Shown piece by piece: positions 45,366 through 54,570 of a DNA stretch of 64,000 nucleotides. Within the stretch, counting starts at the first letter, position 1, and every line of letters starts with the position of its first letter. The position numbers and the translations under genes are program-made. The stretch is from Agapetus fuscipes. Its lineage: Eukaryota > Arthropoda > Insecta > Trichoptera > Glossosomatidae. Under the pieces are notes generated by a model that was not told where the DNA came from, did not search any database, and worked only from the letters and a program-made list of their open reading frames with translations. The stretch lies in NCBI GenBank assembly GCA_951799405.1, contig OX637346.1:10129215-10193214 (forward strand). The letters run 5' to 3'.

Positions 45366-45868
45366 GCACGCATAGATTCAGTAACTTTTTTCACATCATT
45401 TCAATAATCCATCAATAAAATTGATTTCATCGAATTGAAATATTATTATTATGAATTGATAACTGGGATGAAGGGAAATCGCCAACACGTTGATTGGTTT
45501 TTAAATTAATTTTGTCAGAGATTTTGGTCGCAGTGTTTGCGTATGAATAGAGTGCATTCATTTTTGTTGATCGAGTCAACGTTAAAATATCGCCAATTTG
45601 ATAATTTAATTGGAAAACGGTCAGTCGCCCAAAGGTCGCATTTTCTGAATTGCATACACCGTGCACAGATGAATGCATTTCATTTTCATATTTTGTGAAC
45701 TGACTGCCACAAGTGAGCATTTTTTTTTCAATCACAATTTTTATTCACTCATTCGTGATGCTGTTTGAAAATTGCAAATATTTTCCAAGAAATAAAAATC
45801 TCGCTGAATTTACAAGCCTATTTTAAAAATCATATAACTTAATAAAACCTACTGCCAATTAATACTAC
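45366..45868. other. Unassigned AT-rich sequence
   Basis: The minus-strand frame 45427-45735 (102 codons) has no recognisable product or splice context. Confidence 0.4.
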
Positions 45869-45920
45869 CACCGGTCAACTAAGATTATAAATAATTATTT
45901 ATAATCTTAGTTGACCGGTG
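45869..45920. repeat. Perfect 52-bp palindrome without spacer
   Basis: The two 26-base halves (CACCGGTCAACTAAGATTAT... and its exact complement) meet at AATAATTATT with no loop. It abuts the SINE that begins GACCGGTCCGTAGT. Confidence 0.9.
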
Positions 45921-46401
45921 ACCGGTCCGTAGTTCAGTGGTACCACTTCGGACTCTAAATGGAAGGTTATGAGTTCGAATCCCGGCGGAGCACAGAAATA
46001 TATCATTTATATTTTCAAATTTGCTCATCGCTGATTTTGAAAAATTCATACACCTTTACCAATGACCGGTCACCAAAGGTCCATTTAGCCTGACAGCAAC
46101 TGGGTCTTGCTTGAGAATTGGCGCTGTGTAGCGACGACGACTAAGCTCGAACAAAGTTCAATAGCTCAATTAGTAGAATGCTTGCATTCCATGCCCAGAG
46201 CAAGGGTTCGATCTCAAGGTTTACTCAGCCTTCACAAGAAATGACAACCAGCCCCCCCGGGAGCTGGAAACCCCCACTTCAACTGAAAGAGGTTGGTGTG
46301 AGACCTGACCCGTAAAAATAAATAAGTCCCGAATTGCCACATGCGACCCCTTCGGGGATAACGCAGGCAAGAAGTTACACTTTATGTGTGGCTTAGTTGC
46401 G
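45921..46401 (+). mobile_element. Composite S2-S1 SINE, full length
   Basis: The S2 head (ACCGGTCCGTAGTTCAGTGG, B-box GAGTTCGAATCCCGGC) and body run to GACGACGACTAAGCTCGAAC. An S1 head follows directly (GTTCAATAGCTCAATTAGTA, B-box GGGTTCGATCTC) and the S1 body to TGTGTGGCTTAGTTGCG. The S1 half lacks ~80 bp between B-box and TTTACTCAGCC, exactly as in 5497-5660. It has two tRNA-like promoters in one unit. Confidence 0.8.
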
Positions 46402-46412
46402 TTTTTTTTTTG

Positions 46413-46650
46413 GTTGCAAAGATATATACTATTACATTTAACATTCATATTTTATGCATTCTCACAAACGAACACGTATAAATTCGCGCTTACACTTGCC
46501 GCATGTGGACTCATATCATAAAAACCCAATCTCAAATGTACAAAAAACCCTGCAACTCTGACCTACCGTCCCTGAAACAGAGGTGACATAGCAAAGTGAA
46601 CCATTTTTTACAGGATGGATGGTCAATCTCATACCAATATATAAGTCAAT
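46413..46650 (-). mobile_element. RTE-like LINE 3' tail, copy O
   Basis: Second-subtype tail from GTTGCAAAGATATATACTAT to GGTCAATCTCATACCAATAT. It starts 12 bp after the composite SINE. Confidence 0.8.
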
Positions 46651-48041
46651 CAATGATTCACAACAATAAATTACCATCCAATAAACTACCATAACTCAAT
46701 GAGATATTTAAAAGAAATTGAGATGTACCTTTGGCACCCTATTTGTTTAACTTATATGTCTTCGAGAAACATCGAATTAGTTTTTCTTACTTTTTCCAAC
46801 ACTTTCTCATAATTTTTCTTGTCGTTTAGTAGGTACCCTAGATTTGTGGATACGATATTTAGCTAGCTAGCTATTATACTAGATTTTAGGCTTTGACTTT
46901 GTGAAAGTCATTTTCATTTAAATTTATACGATATTTTCTTTAGCTAATTCTTCTACAGGTAATGAAAAAAAAATTTTGTTAAATAACTGAAAAAAAGATG
47001 GAAAAAAACATTCAACATTAAAAAAAAACTTGATTTTCTCAATTGTGGACTTTTGGTAGTTAACTCACAATTTGGTAAAACAAATCGGTGACTAAATCTA
47101 CACGGTTTTTATTTTATTAATTAAATTAAATGAAATTTATATGAAATAAATAAACATCACTCGCTTTAATTAAATAACAAATGAATGAAAGGTCAATCTA
47201 TGAGTGGTCTTCAGTGCTTTTTTGGCTTACCCACCATTTGATTCATAGTTGAGCTTTCAATTATCTTAAGAATCACATTCTTTACAATTTGAGCTAAGAA
47301 AAAAACGATAATGTGACAGTTGTTTTGAATATTTTTAAAATCAATTTTCAGTTTTCATAAGACACATTGTTCCAGTACACATACAAAATTGCTCATGTTA
47401 AATTACCTCTGATAGACATTACCTCAGAGGGACGAAATGGATATAGGTGACATACATTTTTAAATTAATTACATATTTTTTTTTACAAAAATTATAATAT
47501 CACAAGTATGACAGTAACTCACCTATATTTCGCTTTTACTCCATTTTCGAAAGGGAAAAACTTTTTCTCGATAAGTCAAATCGAACTCTCTCAATATGTC
47601 ATCGGTGTTTACATTTATAAAAATATTTACCCGACTTGTTTAAAAGCATCTCAATACTTGAGCGTGTTCGCCCCCCGTACGTACGTTTGCGAAAATAAAA
47701 TATTTAAGCTGTAGCTATCCGGCTTAGTACCCCAAGTATATAACTTAGCGTCTAAGGTTCGACTACAGGTTTCCAACAAAATAATATGCATACTAAAATA
47801 GTGCCTCTACTAAGCGTTTTAGTTTGAATATATTTTTTGGTTATACGCTTGTATGGTTTAGTTTAATCGTGAAGTTGTTTGCTGGGGTACGGCTTAGGCC
47901 GGGACCCGTTCACGCGATGTTCTGCCATCGCCCGAGTATCTCCCATAAAAGTGAACGACTGGGATAAATATGGGAGAGTGCTTGCAACACAGAGCCAGAG
48001 TCGGCCTGACAGGCAGAACCTTATGACCTTGATATTTAATT
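46651..48041. other. Unassigned 1.4-kb stretch
   Basis: AT-rich except 47880-48010, which is GC-richer (GGCTTAGGCCGGGACCCGTT). No gene or repeat recognised. Confidence 0.4.
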
Positions 48042-48276
48042 TATCTAAATCTTAATCTAAGTTCATTTGAGAATCATATTAAATGCATTCCCACAAGCAG
48101 ACACGTATAATTTCGCGCTTACAAATGCTGAATGAGTACTTTTAAATTAAAATCCAAATCTCAAATGAACATAAGCCCTGCAACTCTTGCCGACCTTCCC
48201 TGGAACAGGGGTGACATTGGCAAAGTGAATAATTTTTTACAGTATGGGTGGTCAGCCTCATACCAGCCTATAAGTA
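48042..48276 (-). mobile_element. RTE-like LINE 3' tail, copy P
   Basis: Second-subtype tail with a small deletion next to the 3' end (TTGCAAAGATATA missing after AATCTAAG). It runs to GGTCAGCCTCATACCAGCCT. Confidence 0.8.
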
Positions 48277-48604
48277 AAAAAACCTTGATGTTTAATATCT
48301 AGAAATCTGAAGATAATAAGACTTTTAATACGTCATCTTATTAAAAATTAGGTCAAACGATTAATTAAAAATAATCATTAAAATAATGTTTTCTGGCTTC
48401 CAATGCCGGCTTCAGATGCTTGACATTGTTCTTATGAATCGTGACCTTGGACTATTTTTTTTCTTTTTTCTTTTCATCTTGTTTTCTTATTTCTCGTTTA
48501 TGTTTCATTTCTTTGCTACGAGTATCTTCTTTAAAGCCCTACAACCATATTAACCCTACAACCGAACTAAATTATTGACGCCTATTTATGGCTCTTGTAA
48601 CGAA

Positions 48605-48702
48605 CCCAAGTAACCTTTTAGGTTTTAAAAAGATTACAAAAAGGTTAAAAAAGGTTCTGGGACCTTTTTGTAACCATTTTAAAACCTAAAAGGTAACTTG
48701 GG
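48605..48702. mobile_element. Compact hairpin MITE
   Basis: Arms CCCAAGTAACCTTTTAGGTT and AACCTAAAAGGTAACTTGGG extend inward to AAAAAGGT/ACCTTTTT, giving ~40-bp complementary arms and a ~15-bp loop. Confidence 0.65.
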
Positions 48703-49339
48703 AATGGACAACTGAAAATCGTCAACATGCAACACGGTGATTAGTATTGAAAATAATTTTATCTGAGATTTTGGTAAAAGTTTCTCGCTTGAATACTTAA
48801 AAAATACTCCGTTTCATACCATTTAGCGACGGAAACCAGTTTCTTTCAGTTCAAGCCCTATTCTTTTCTGTAAGATTTTTTTGTCATGTAAATTTTTATC
48901 TTTGCTCTATGGATCGGAAAAAATATCTACTAGTTTTTCTTTCAGAATTTCAAAAACGTTAAAAAAATGTATAGGGACTCGTCACATTTCACATATAGTT
49001 TGTATGTAGTTTTGTTTCTTAATACTATTCTTGTCTGTAATACTTTTTTTTGTGGGAAATTATCTCAGTACGTATTTAGAACAAACTAGAATACATCGAC
49101 ATGTAGAATTCAATACATGGTAACATGTGCGCCCATGTTCGTACGGATTACCGTCTATGCCTCGAAGCGCTTCTGTCTGCGATGTTCCTAAGAGCCGCAC
49201 AACATGTAGATTGTAGTCTGTACTCGGATACTAATACGGCTCTGCCCTACACTGAAATGTACATAATCATAAAAAAACTTTGTTAAAAGCACACTGGCCA
49301 TCACTTAGCACTATATCCAAAAGATATACAACGGCCGCT
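48703..49339. other. Unassigned sequence
   Basis: May include more of the decayed LINE upstream of 49340, but I cannot follow its frame there. Confidence 0.35.
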
Positions 49340-50593
49340 CACGGTACCTTAGCACGATTTAACATATTTATGATGGGATATGTAAAATATATTTTATCAT
49401 GTGAGTAAATATGCTTTAGACATTCTGAGTTCCTATTATTTGCAGATGATCTCAAAAATTTTCGTCAAATTCGATCATCATACGACTGTGAATTGCTTAA
49501 TGAGGATTTAAATAGATTACATGATTATTGTTTTAATAATAATTTGTTTTTGAACCTCAATAAGTGTAATTCAATTACATTTACAAAAAATAAAGTGAAA
49601 ATTGACCGCAATTACAAAATAGATGGCTACAGTTTATTGAGGGTTCATAGGATTAAGGATTTGGGTATCACATTTGATTCTAAACTTAACTTCGACGAAC
49701 ATGTAAATAAAATCACTGAGGACAGTAATAAATTACTGGGTTTCATCTTGAGGACTACTAAACCTTTCAAATTTGGTGAATCTTCTTTGTTTTTGTACAT
49801 GTCACTTATTCGTTCTAAGCTTGAATACTGTTCGACCGTGTGGAATCCACATTTTAAGAAATATATTGATCAGATTGAAAGAACTCAAACACGTTTTATT
49901 AAATTGATGAAGAAAAGACTCCCCAATAGTACTTTATTTGAAACACTACCTAAACTTGAATCAAGAAGAACTTTGATAGATGTTTGTAATCTCAGAAAGG
50001 TGTGTGTATCTGAGTTTGACGCGCCCAATATTTTAAATAAAATCAATTTTAGATTACCTAATCTCACTAGGTATTGTTTTCCATTTTATCTCCATAAAAC
50101 CAATACCTTTGCAGGTTCGAGAAATCCAACCTATAGAATGTGTGATGTTTATAATAAGAGCTTTTCGCAGTGTGAACTATTTGAGACCACTAAATATAAA
50201 TTCAAAAAACAAATACGTTTACTTATTTTTGGATCTGATATTGTTTCTGGGGTGGGTTGAGTATCGGGCTATTTTTCTATTTTCTATTTTTTATTTTTCA
50301 TTTTCACTTTCTATTTTTATTTTTTATTTTATTTTTATTTTTTTTTTGTTCTTTTTTTTTAATTGTTTGGGGGCAAGTGACAAATTTATGTGTGTATTAG
50401 ATTTATTTTAAAGAAATATTGTAAAGGTGTGAATGCTGTGTATGCTTCTAGTGTTGTATAGCTGTGATTGCCTGCGTGATATTTGTGTGAAGATGTATGC
50501 TTGTGTCTATTGATGTAGTGTGCATAGTTTGGATGATTGGTTATTTGTGTTACTGTTGCTTATTATTTTTATTTTTTTATTGTTTATATGTAC
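49340..50593 (+). mobile_element. LINE (Jockey/CR1-like), decayed 5' side, interrupted 3' side
   Basis: RT sequence can be followed from ~49346, with an in-frame TAA at 49406, to 50260. A T-rich 3' UTR follows. At 50593 the LINE is cut by the LTR element. Its end resumes at 53948 with CAATTGTCTGTATTGCACCT and (AATA)n. Confidence 0.8.
49427..50260 (+). pseudogene. Non-LTR reverse transcriptase, C-terminal fragment
   Basis: The frame runs EFLLFADDLKNFRQI (active-site FADD at 49439-49450), then LNRLHDYCFNNNLFLNLNKC, RIKDLGITFDSKLNFDEHV, a LGFILRTT block, SLIRSKLEYCSTVWNPH and QTRFIKLM. This is the classic layout of the RT thumb of Jockey/CR1 LINEs. From 49427 to the stop at 50260 it is open, but a TAA at 49406 and loss of the finger domain make it a relic. 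Its relation to the 6718-7668 protein is distant (FADD against YADD). Confidence 0.82.
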
Positions 50594-51048
50594 TGTAACG
50601 AAATACACTGGTAGATGTTTATTGGTGTACGTGTGTTTTGAGAGAATGTTCTGGCCCAGACGATTGTAATTGTAAGGTGTGTATGTAGGTAGGAAATGGA
50701 CTCTTCATGAAATAAATATGTCCAGAATCGTCTATACAACTGTGGTAGTGGAAGTTTCTAGGGCAGGCTGGAATGGCCCCTAGGTTCCGCTATAAGAAGG
50801 GCGACAATGGGCTGAAGCGATTCAGTCTTCGAAGCACTCACACAGAGGAGTATCTAGTTACTAGGGCGACCAATATGGTGTAAAATAAATGTAATCTGTA
50901 CGAAATAAATAAGTGTGTTAAAATAAATCTGTTAGAATAAGTCTGTTAAAATAAATCTATTGTAAGAAAGTCTGTGTAAATAAACTGTATGGCTAACTTG
51001 TGTTAAACTTGTGTTTTAATTAAAAGAACCCTAAGGTAAAACGTAACA
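50594..51048 (+). repeat. 5' LTR
   Basis: 455 bp, TGTAACG...CGTAACA. Only position 50936 (A) differs from its partner in the 3' LTR (T at 53835). Several AATAAA signals lie at 50882-50950. Confidence 0.95.
50791..50827 (+). promoter_or_regulatory. LTR core promoter: TATA box and initiator
   Basis: TATAAGAAGG at 50791 and the arthropod-type initiator TTCAGTC at 50821, 31 bases downstream of the TATA start, are at canonical spacing. Transcription would begin near 50822, defining U3/R. The same pair occurs in the 3' LTR. Confidence 0.55.
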
Positions 51049-51049
51049 A

Positions 51050-51067
51050 TGGTGTCGGTGTGAGATT
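51050..51067 (+). other. Candidate tRNA primer-binding site
   Basis: TGGTGTCGGTGTGAGATT begins one base after the 5' LTR. The TGG start matches a tRNA CCA end, and TGGTGTC is what tRNA-Leu-primed elements use, as far as I recall. The rest matches imperfectly. Confidence 0.45.
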
Positions 51068-51668
51068 TAAAACCAAGTACCAAAAAATCTGTGCTTAAGA
51101 CTATTGAAAAATATTTCTGGACAAGATTTCTAGACCCTAAAGGAGGAGAAGATAATATCTTCTTTCCTTTAAAAATAAAATAAATAAATAAAAATTTCGA
51201 AAAATATTTCAAATTGTGTGTATTGTGTTCGTGGACATTTAACTACCTACGACGTGTTGGGGAGACTTTTGATACGAAATAAATATTATAAATCATTATC
51301 ATTCTACAATATTTCTGATTTAAAAAAAAATAAACATTCAAAATAATTATAAAGTGGTACCTATCTACATATAATGGTACTTAACATTGAGTGATAGACG
51401 TGCAAAAATCCAAATTAATTATTATCCCACATTATATTTTTTTTTTTTTGGTTGAAATAAATTTTAATTATTATGTTAAAAATATTGGTGATTTAAAAAT
51501 AAATATTAAAAGGCGGTACCTACCTACCGTTCAGTCTAATCAGATAAATTATTATTTTGCTACAGTACATGTTAAAACCGCTATATATATAAAACTCCAA
51601 ACTCTTATTAAATAAATTTAAAAATATTTTTGTTTTGAAGTAAATTTAATTTTTTGTTAAAAAAAAAA
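51068..51668 (+). other. AT-rich leader of the LTR element
   Basis: About 600 bp without a meaningful ORF. It ends in an A run directly before the start codon. Confidence 0.6.
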
Positions 51669-53492
51669 ATGGCTAAGGTGAACATCAAGGACCTCAAAGT
51701 CACTGAGCTTAAGAATGAGCTTCTGGAGAGGGACCTGGAGACCTCAGGAGGGAAGGCGGCCTTACAAGCACGCCTCATGGAGGCTCTAGAACAGTCAGGC
51801 GAAGACCCGGCATACTTTGTCATGGCATCTGGGGGAGACCGCGCCCTTGAGGAGCTGAACCTCAGCATCAATGGAAACTTGAAGGAAGGCCTCACTACCA
51901 TGGAGGAGAAGATGACCAGTAGCCTGACAGGACTGAAAGTGGAGATGGCTGACAACGCCAAGACCCTGGAGGAGAAGATGGCTGACAACGCCAAGACCCT
52001 GGAGGAGAAAATGACCAGCAACCTGACCGGGCTGGAGGAGAAGATTGCTAAAAACCTAGCCTTAAAAATGTCGGTGGACACTGATAGTGTAAAATTAAGT
52101 GATAATCAGGATGACAAAAAGGCCGATATGTCAACTGAGGATGAGTCGTCTCAGGAGTTGAGGAAGGGAGACCTGAAGGCCAAAAACAACGGCCAGCTCA
52201 AGGCTGAGGACGCAGCTGACAGCAAAGATGTCAAAGACGATGTCAAGTCGGCTGAAAACGGCAAGAGTGACTCGGCCGAGGTAAAGGCTGACAAGGATGC
52301 GAAGGAGGAGACGGACGCCAAGGAGGAGGATGAGGACGCCAAGGACAAGAAGGGCAAGGCCAAGAAGGCCAACAGTGTGAAGAAGAAGCCCGCGCCCAAG
52401 AAGAAGGCGGAGGAGGCCGTGGAGAAGGCTCCCAAGAAGAAGAAGGCCGTGGAGCCGCTGGTGCCCGTGCCCGCGGGCCGGGGCATCCCCATCGACCACA
52501 TCCCCGACGTAGAGGTGGCCATCTCCAGGTTCAAGATGGAGGACCTCAAGTTCCGCTACAATCAATTGTGCCGCACGAACCTCATCAAGCGCAACAAAAA
52601 GAAGTTCAAGGGCTACGAGTTTGAGAAGGACACGCCTGAGCACAAGGCCAAGCTGGAGGAGGTGCAGAAGCTGGAGCCCAAGCAGCTGCGGACGCTGTGC
52701 GAGAAGCTGGGCTTGGACAAGAGGGGCGCGCCCACGGAGCTGGTCAGCAGGGTAATGGGCTTCCTGCTGCTGCCAAAGCAGGTCTCCTCGCACGCCAGGG
52801 GGCTGATGAAGGAGAGGCCGGTGACTGACCGCGGCGAAGCCACGGGAGGCAGGCCCAGAAGGTCCGCTGCTGCTATTGTCAAGAGAGGTTACTCTAACGA
52901 GGAGTATGAAACAGATCCGGAAACCAAAGTGCGGGGACCCAAAGTCAGCAGGGATGAATTAGGGGATTCAGATGGCTCGTACAACCCGAGTGGCTCCGGA
53001 CAGGAGGCGGACTCTGACTTTGACCCGTCAGTGGGGGAGGGGGGCGCTCCCTCCCGCAGGCGCCGCGCCCCCGCCCGCAGGGGCTCAGCCAAGCAGAGCA
53101 AGCAGAAGGGACGACCCAAGCATGGCGCGGCAGGAAGCCACTCAGCGAGTCAGAGGACGAGAGCGAGAGTGAGAACTTCGCTTCCGAGCAGGAGAGCGGC
53201 TCCGACGACCAAGGATTCTGATCCTTTGACGCCGGCGAGCAAGCGGGGCCTAGGAGCGGTGGCCGCCCGGGGACGCAAAGCGGTGCCCCCAGCCAAGGAA
53301 AGGCGCCCATGCCGGCCGCCAAGAGGAAAGCACCCCCCCCCATACCAGCCAGCAATGACGGGCAAAACCCTAAAGGGAAAATTTCGTGGAACGTCATTTT
53401 TCCTGACCACTGGATGCAACTGTGGGTCAAACTGCCCGTACCTTCTTAAAGAAAAGACTGTTCCGGGGCGGAACAGTCTAAGGGGGGTATAA
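51669..53492 (+). CDS. SAP/coiled-coil (Gag-like) fused to DEK-like chromatin protein
   Basis: 607 residues from the ATG at 51669 (context AAAAATGGCT). In-frame codons upstream are only an A run, so this start is preferred. Residues ~6-42 form a SAP domain (LKVTELKNELLERDLETSGG, KAALQARLMEAL). Residues ~60-130 form a coiled coil that includes an exact 33-bp in-frame duplication (MADNAKTLEEK twice). At M134 (52068) the character changes: an acidic/lysine-rich linker, then at ~270-370 a block with DEK hallmarks. These are GRGIPIDHIPDVEVAISRFK, FKGYEFEKDTPEH, LRTLCEKLGLDKRGAPTELV and FLLLPKQ. DEK is a nuclear protein that binds structured DNA and chromatin through such a SAP-box region. The fused part is intronless and GC-rich against AT-rich neighbours, which points to capture of a spliced mRNA. 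From ~residue 488 the frame seems shifted relative to the ancestral one (see findings). It was probably packaged and moved by an autonomous relative. Confidence 0.85.
   Translation: MAKVNIKDLKVTELKNELLERDLETSGGKAALQARLMEALEQSGEDPAYFVMASGGDRALEELNLSINGNLKEGLTTMEEKMTSSLTGLKVEMADNAKTLEEKMADNAKTLEEKMTSNLTGLEEKIAKNLALKMSVDTDSVKLSDNQDDKKADMSTEDESSQELRKGDLKAKNNGQLKAEDAADSKDVKDDVKSAENGKSDSAEVKADKDAKEETDAKEEDEDAKDKKGKAKKANSVKKKPAPKKKAEEAVEKAPKKKKAVEPLVPVPAGRGIPIDHIPDVEVAISRFKMEDLKFRYNQLCRTNLIKRNKKKFKGYEFEKDTPEHKAKLEEVQKLEPKQLRTLCEKLGLDKRGAPTELVSRVMGFLLLPKQVSSHARGLMKERPVTDRGEATGGRPRRSAAAIVKRGYSNEEYETDPETKVRGPKVSRDELGDSDGSYNPSGSGQEADSDFDPSVGEGGAPSRRRRAPARRGSAKQSKQKGRPKHGAAGSHSASQRTRARVRTSLPSRRAAPTTKDSDPLTPASKRGLGAVAARGRKAVPPAKERRPCRPPRGKHPPPYQPAMTGKTLKGKFRGTSFFLTTGCNCGSNCPYLLKEKTVPGRNSLRGV
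51945..52010 (+). repeat. 33-bp tandem duplication in the coiled coil
   Basis: Units 51945-51977 and 51978-52010 encode the same 11 residues and differ only at the final base, indicating a recent in-frame duplication. Confidence 0.9.
53480..53492 (+). other. Polypurine tract
   Basis: AAGGGGGG lies at 53480-53487, six bases before the 3' LTR, and primes plus-strand synthesis in LTR elements. It overlaps the last codons and TAA of the fusion ORF. Confidence 0.75.
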
Positions 53493-53947
53493 TGTAACGA
53501 AATACACTGGTAGATGTTTATTGGTGTACGTGTGTTTTGAGAGAATGTTCTGGCCCAGACGATTGTAATTGTAAGGTGTGTATGTAGGTAGGAAATGGAC
53601 TCTTCATGAAATAAATATGTCCAGAATCGTCTATACAACTGTGGTAGTGGAAGTTTCTAGGGCAGGCTGGAATGGCCCCTAGGTTCCGCTATAAGAAGGG
53701 CGACAATGGGCTGAAGCGATTCAGTCTTCGAAGCACTCACACAGAGGAGTATCTAGTTACTAGGGCGACCAATATGGTGTAAAATAAATGTAATCTGTAC
53801 GAAATAAATAAGTGTGTTAAAATAAATCTGTTAGTATAAGTCTGTTAAAATAAATCTATTGTAAGAAAGTCTGTGTAAATAAACTGTATGGCTAACTTGT
53901 GTTAAACTTGTGTTTTAATTAAAAGAACCCTAAGGTAAAACGTAACA
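53493..53947 (+). repeat. 3' LTR
   Basis: 455 bp starting right after the ORF stop codon and ending CGTAACA before the GTAC duplication. Confidence 0.95.
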
Positions 53948-53998
53948 GTACCAATTGTCTGTATTGCACCTCTTAATAAATAAATAAATAAATAAATC
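53948..53998 (+). mobile_element. 3' end of the interrupted LINE
   Basis: Starts with the duplicated GTAC, continues CAATTGTCTGTATTGCACCT and ends in (AATA)n. It is the remaining end of the LINE at 49340-50593. Confidence 0.65.
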
Positions 53999-54318
53999 AT
54001 CGACATTTTTTACTAAAACGTCATAGCTCAGTACACAAAGTATGAAATATTTTGTAAATACTTAACCTTCGCGTTCACGCTGTAAGAAGAAAAAAATAAT
54101 TAAGATGCTATAATACTTTCAGTGAGTGCTAAGGTTTTCATACTTCTTTTCTTTTTGCGTAATGCTTGAGTTTTATACTTGGGGTAAAAATACACCATCG
54201 CAGAACTTCTTGCGAACAGTGACCTACGTTATATGTGAAGATTGGATTGATAATAATATTACTATTATTTGGATGATTCAATTAGTGAAAGCTGTTTTTA
54301 GATTAATCACATCTTAAT
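53999..54318. other. Unassigned AT-rich sequence
   Basis: No feature recognised. Confidence 0.4.
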
Positions 54319-54570
54319 TATTCCTTGACTTATAGGTTGGTATGAGGCTGACCACCCATACTGTAAAAAATGGTTCACTTTGCCAATGTCACCCCTGTTT
54401 CAGGGAAGGTCGGCAAAAGTTGTGGGGCTTATGTTCATTTGAGGTTTGGATTTTATTTGTAAGTACACATTCAGCATTTGTAAGCGTGAACTACACTTGT
54501 TGGTTTGTGGGCATACATCTGAGAGCTTTAAATGAATATATCCTTGCAACTTAGATTATAGATTATAGAT
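54319..54570 (+). mobile_element. RTE-like LINE 3' tail, copy Q
   Basis: Complete first-subtype tail from TATTCCTTGACTTATAGGTT to TAGATTATAGATTATAGAT. It is almost identical to copy R at 58510-58759. Confidence 0.88.

Larger units (their letters stand above)
50594..53947 (+). mobile_element. Non-autonomous LTR retrotransposon carrying a SAP-DEK fusion gene
   Basis: 3354 bp bounded by 455-bp direct LTRs (TGTAACGAAATACACTGG ... GTAAAACGTAACA) and by the 4-bp duplication GTAC (50590-50593, 53948-53951). Inside are a primer-site candidate, a ~620-bp AT-rich leader, one ORF (51669-53492) and a G-rich polypurine tract abutting the 3' LTR. There is no protease, reverse transcriptase, RNase H or integrase, so it must have been mobilised in trans by a relative. 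The 4-bp duplication and TGT...ACA ends suit the Ty3/Gypsy group. One LTR-LTR difference in 455 bp implies recent insertion. Confidence 0.93.

Noticed and set aside
51000..51212. Minus-strand 69-codon ORF in the LTR-element leader
   Set aside because: AT-rich, overlaps the LTR edge and primer-site candidate, no domain.
52131..52793. Long open frames on the minus strand (220 and 132 codons) opposite the DEK-like ORF
   Set aside because: They mirror the GC-rich, codon-biased plus-strand gene and give leucine/serine-rich low-complexity products, as expected of an antisense shadow.
52945..53638. Minus-strand frames of 161 and 162 codons across the ORF end and 3' LTR
   Set aside because: They overlap the polypurine tract and LTR and have no recognisable domain; antisense artefact of GC-rich sequence.
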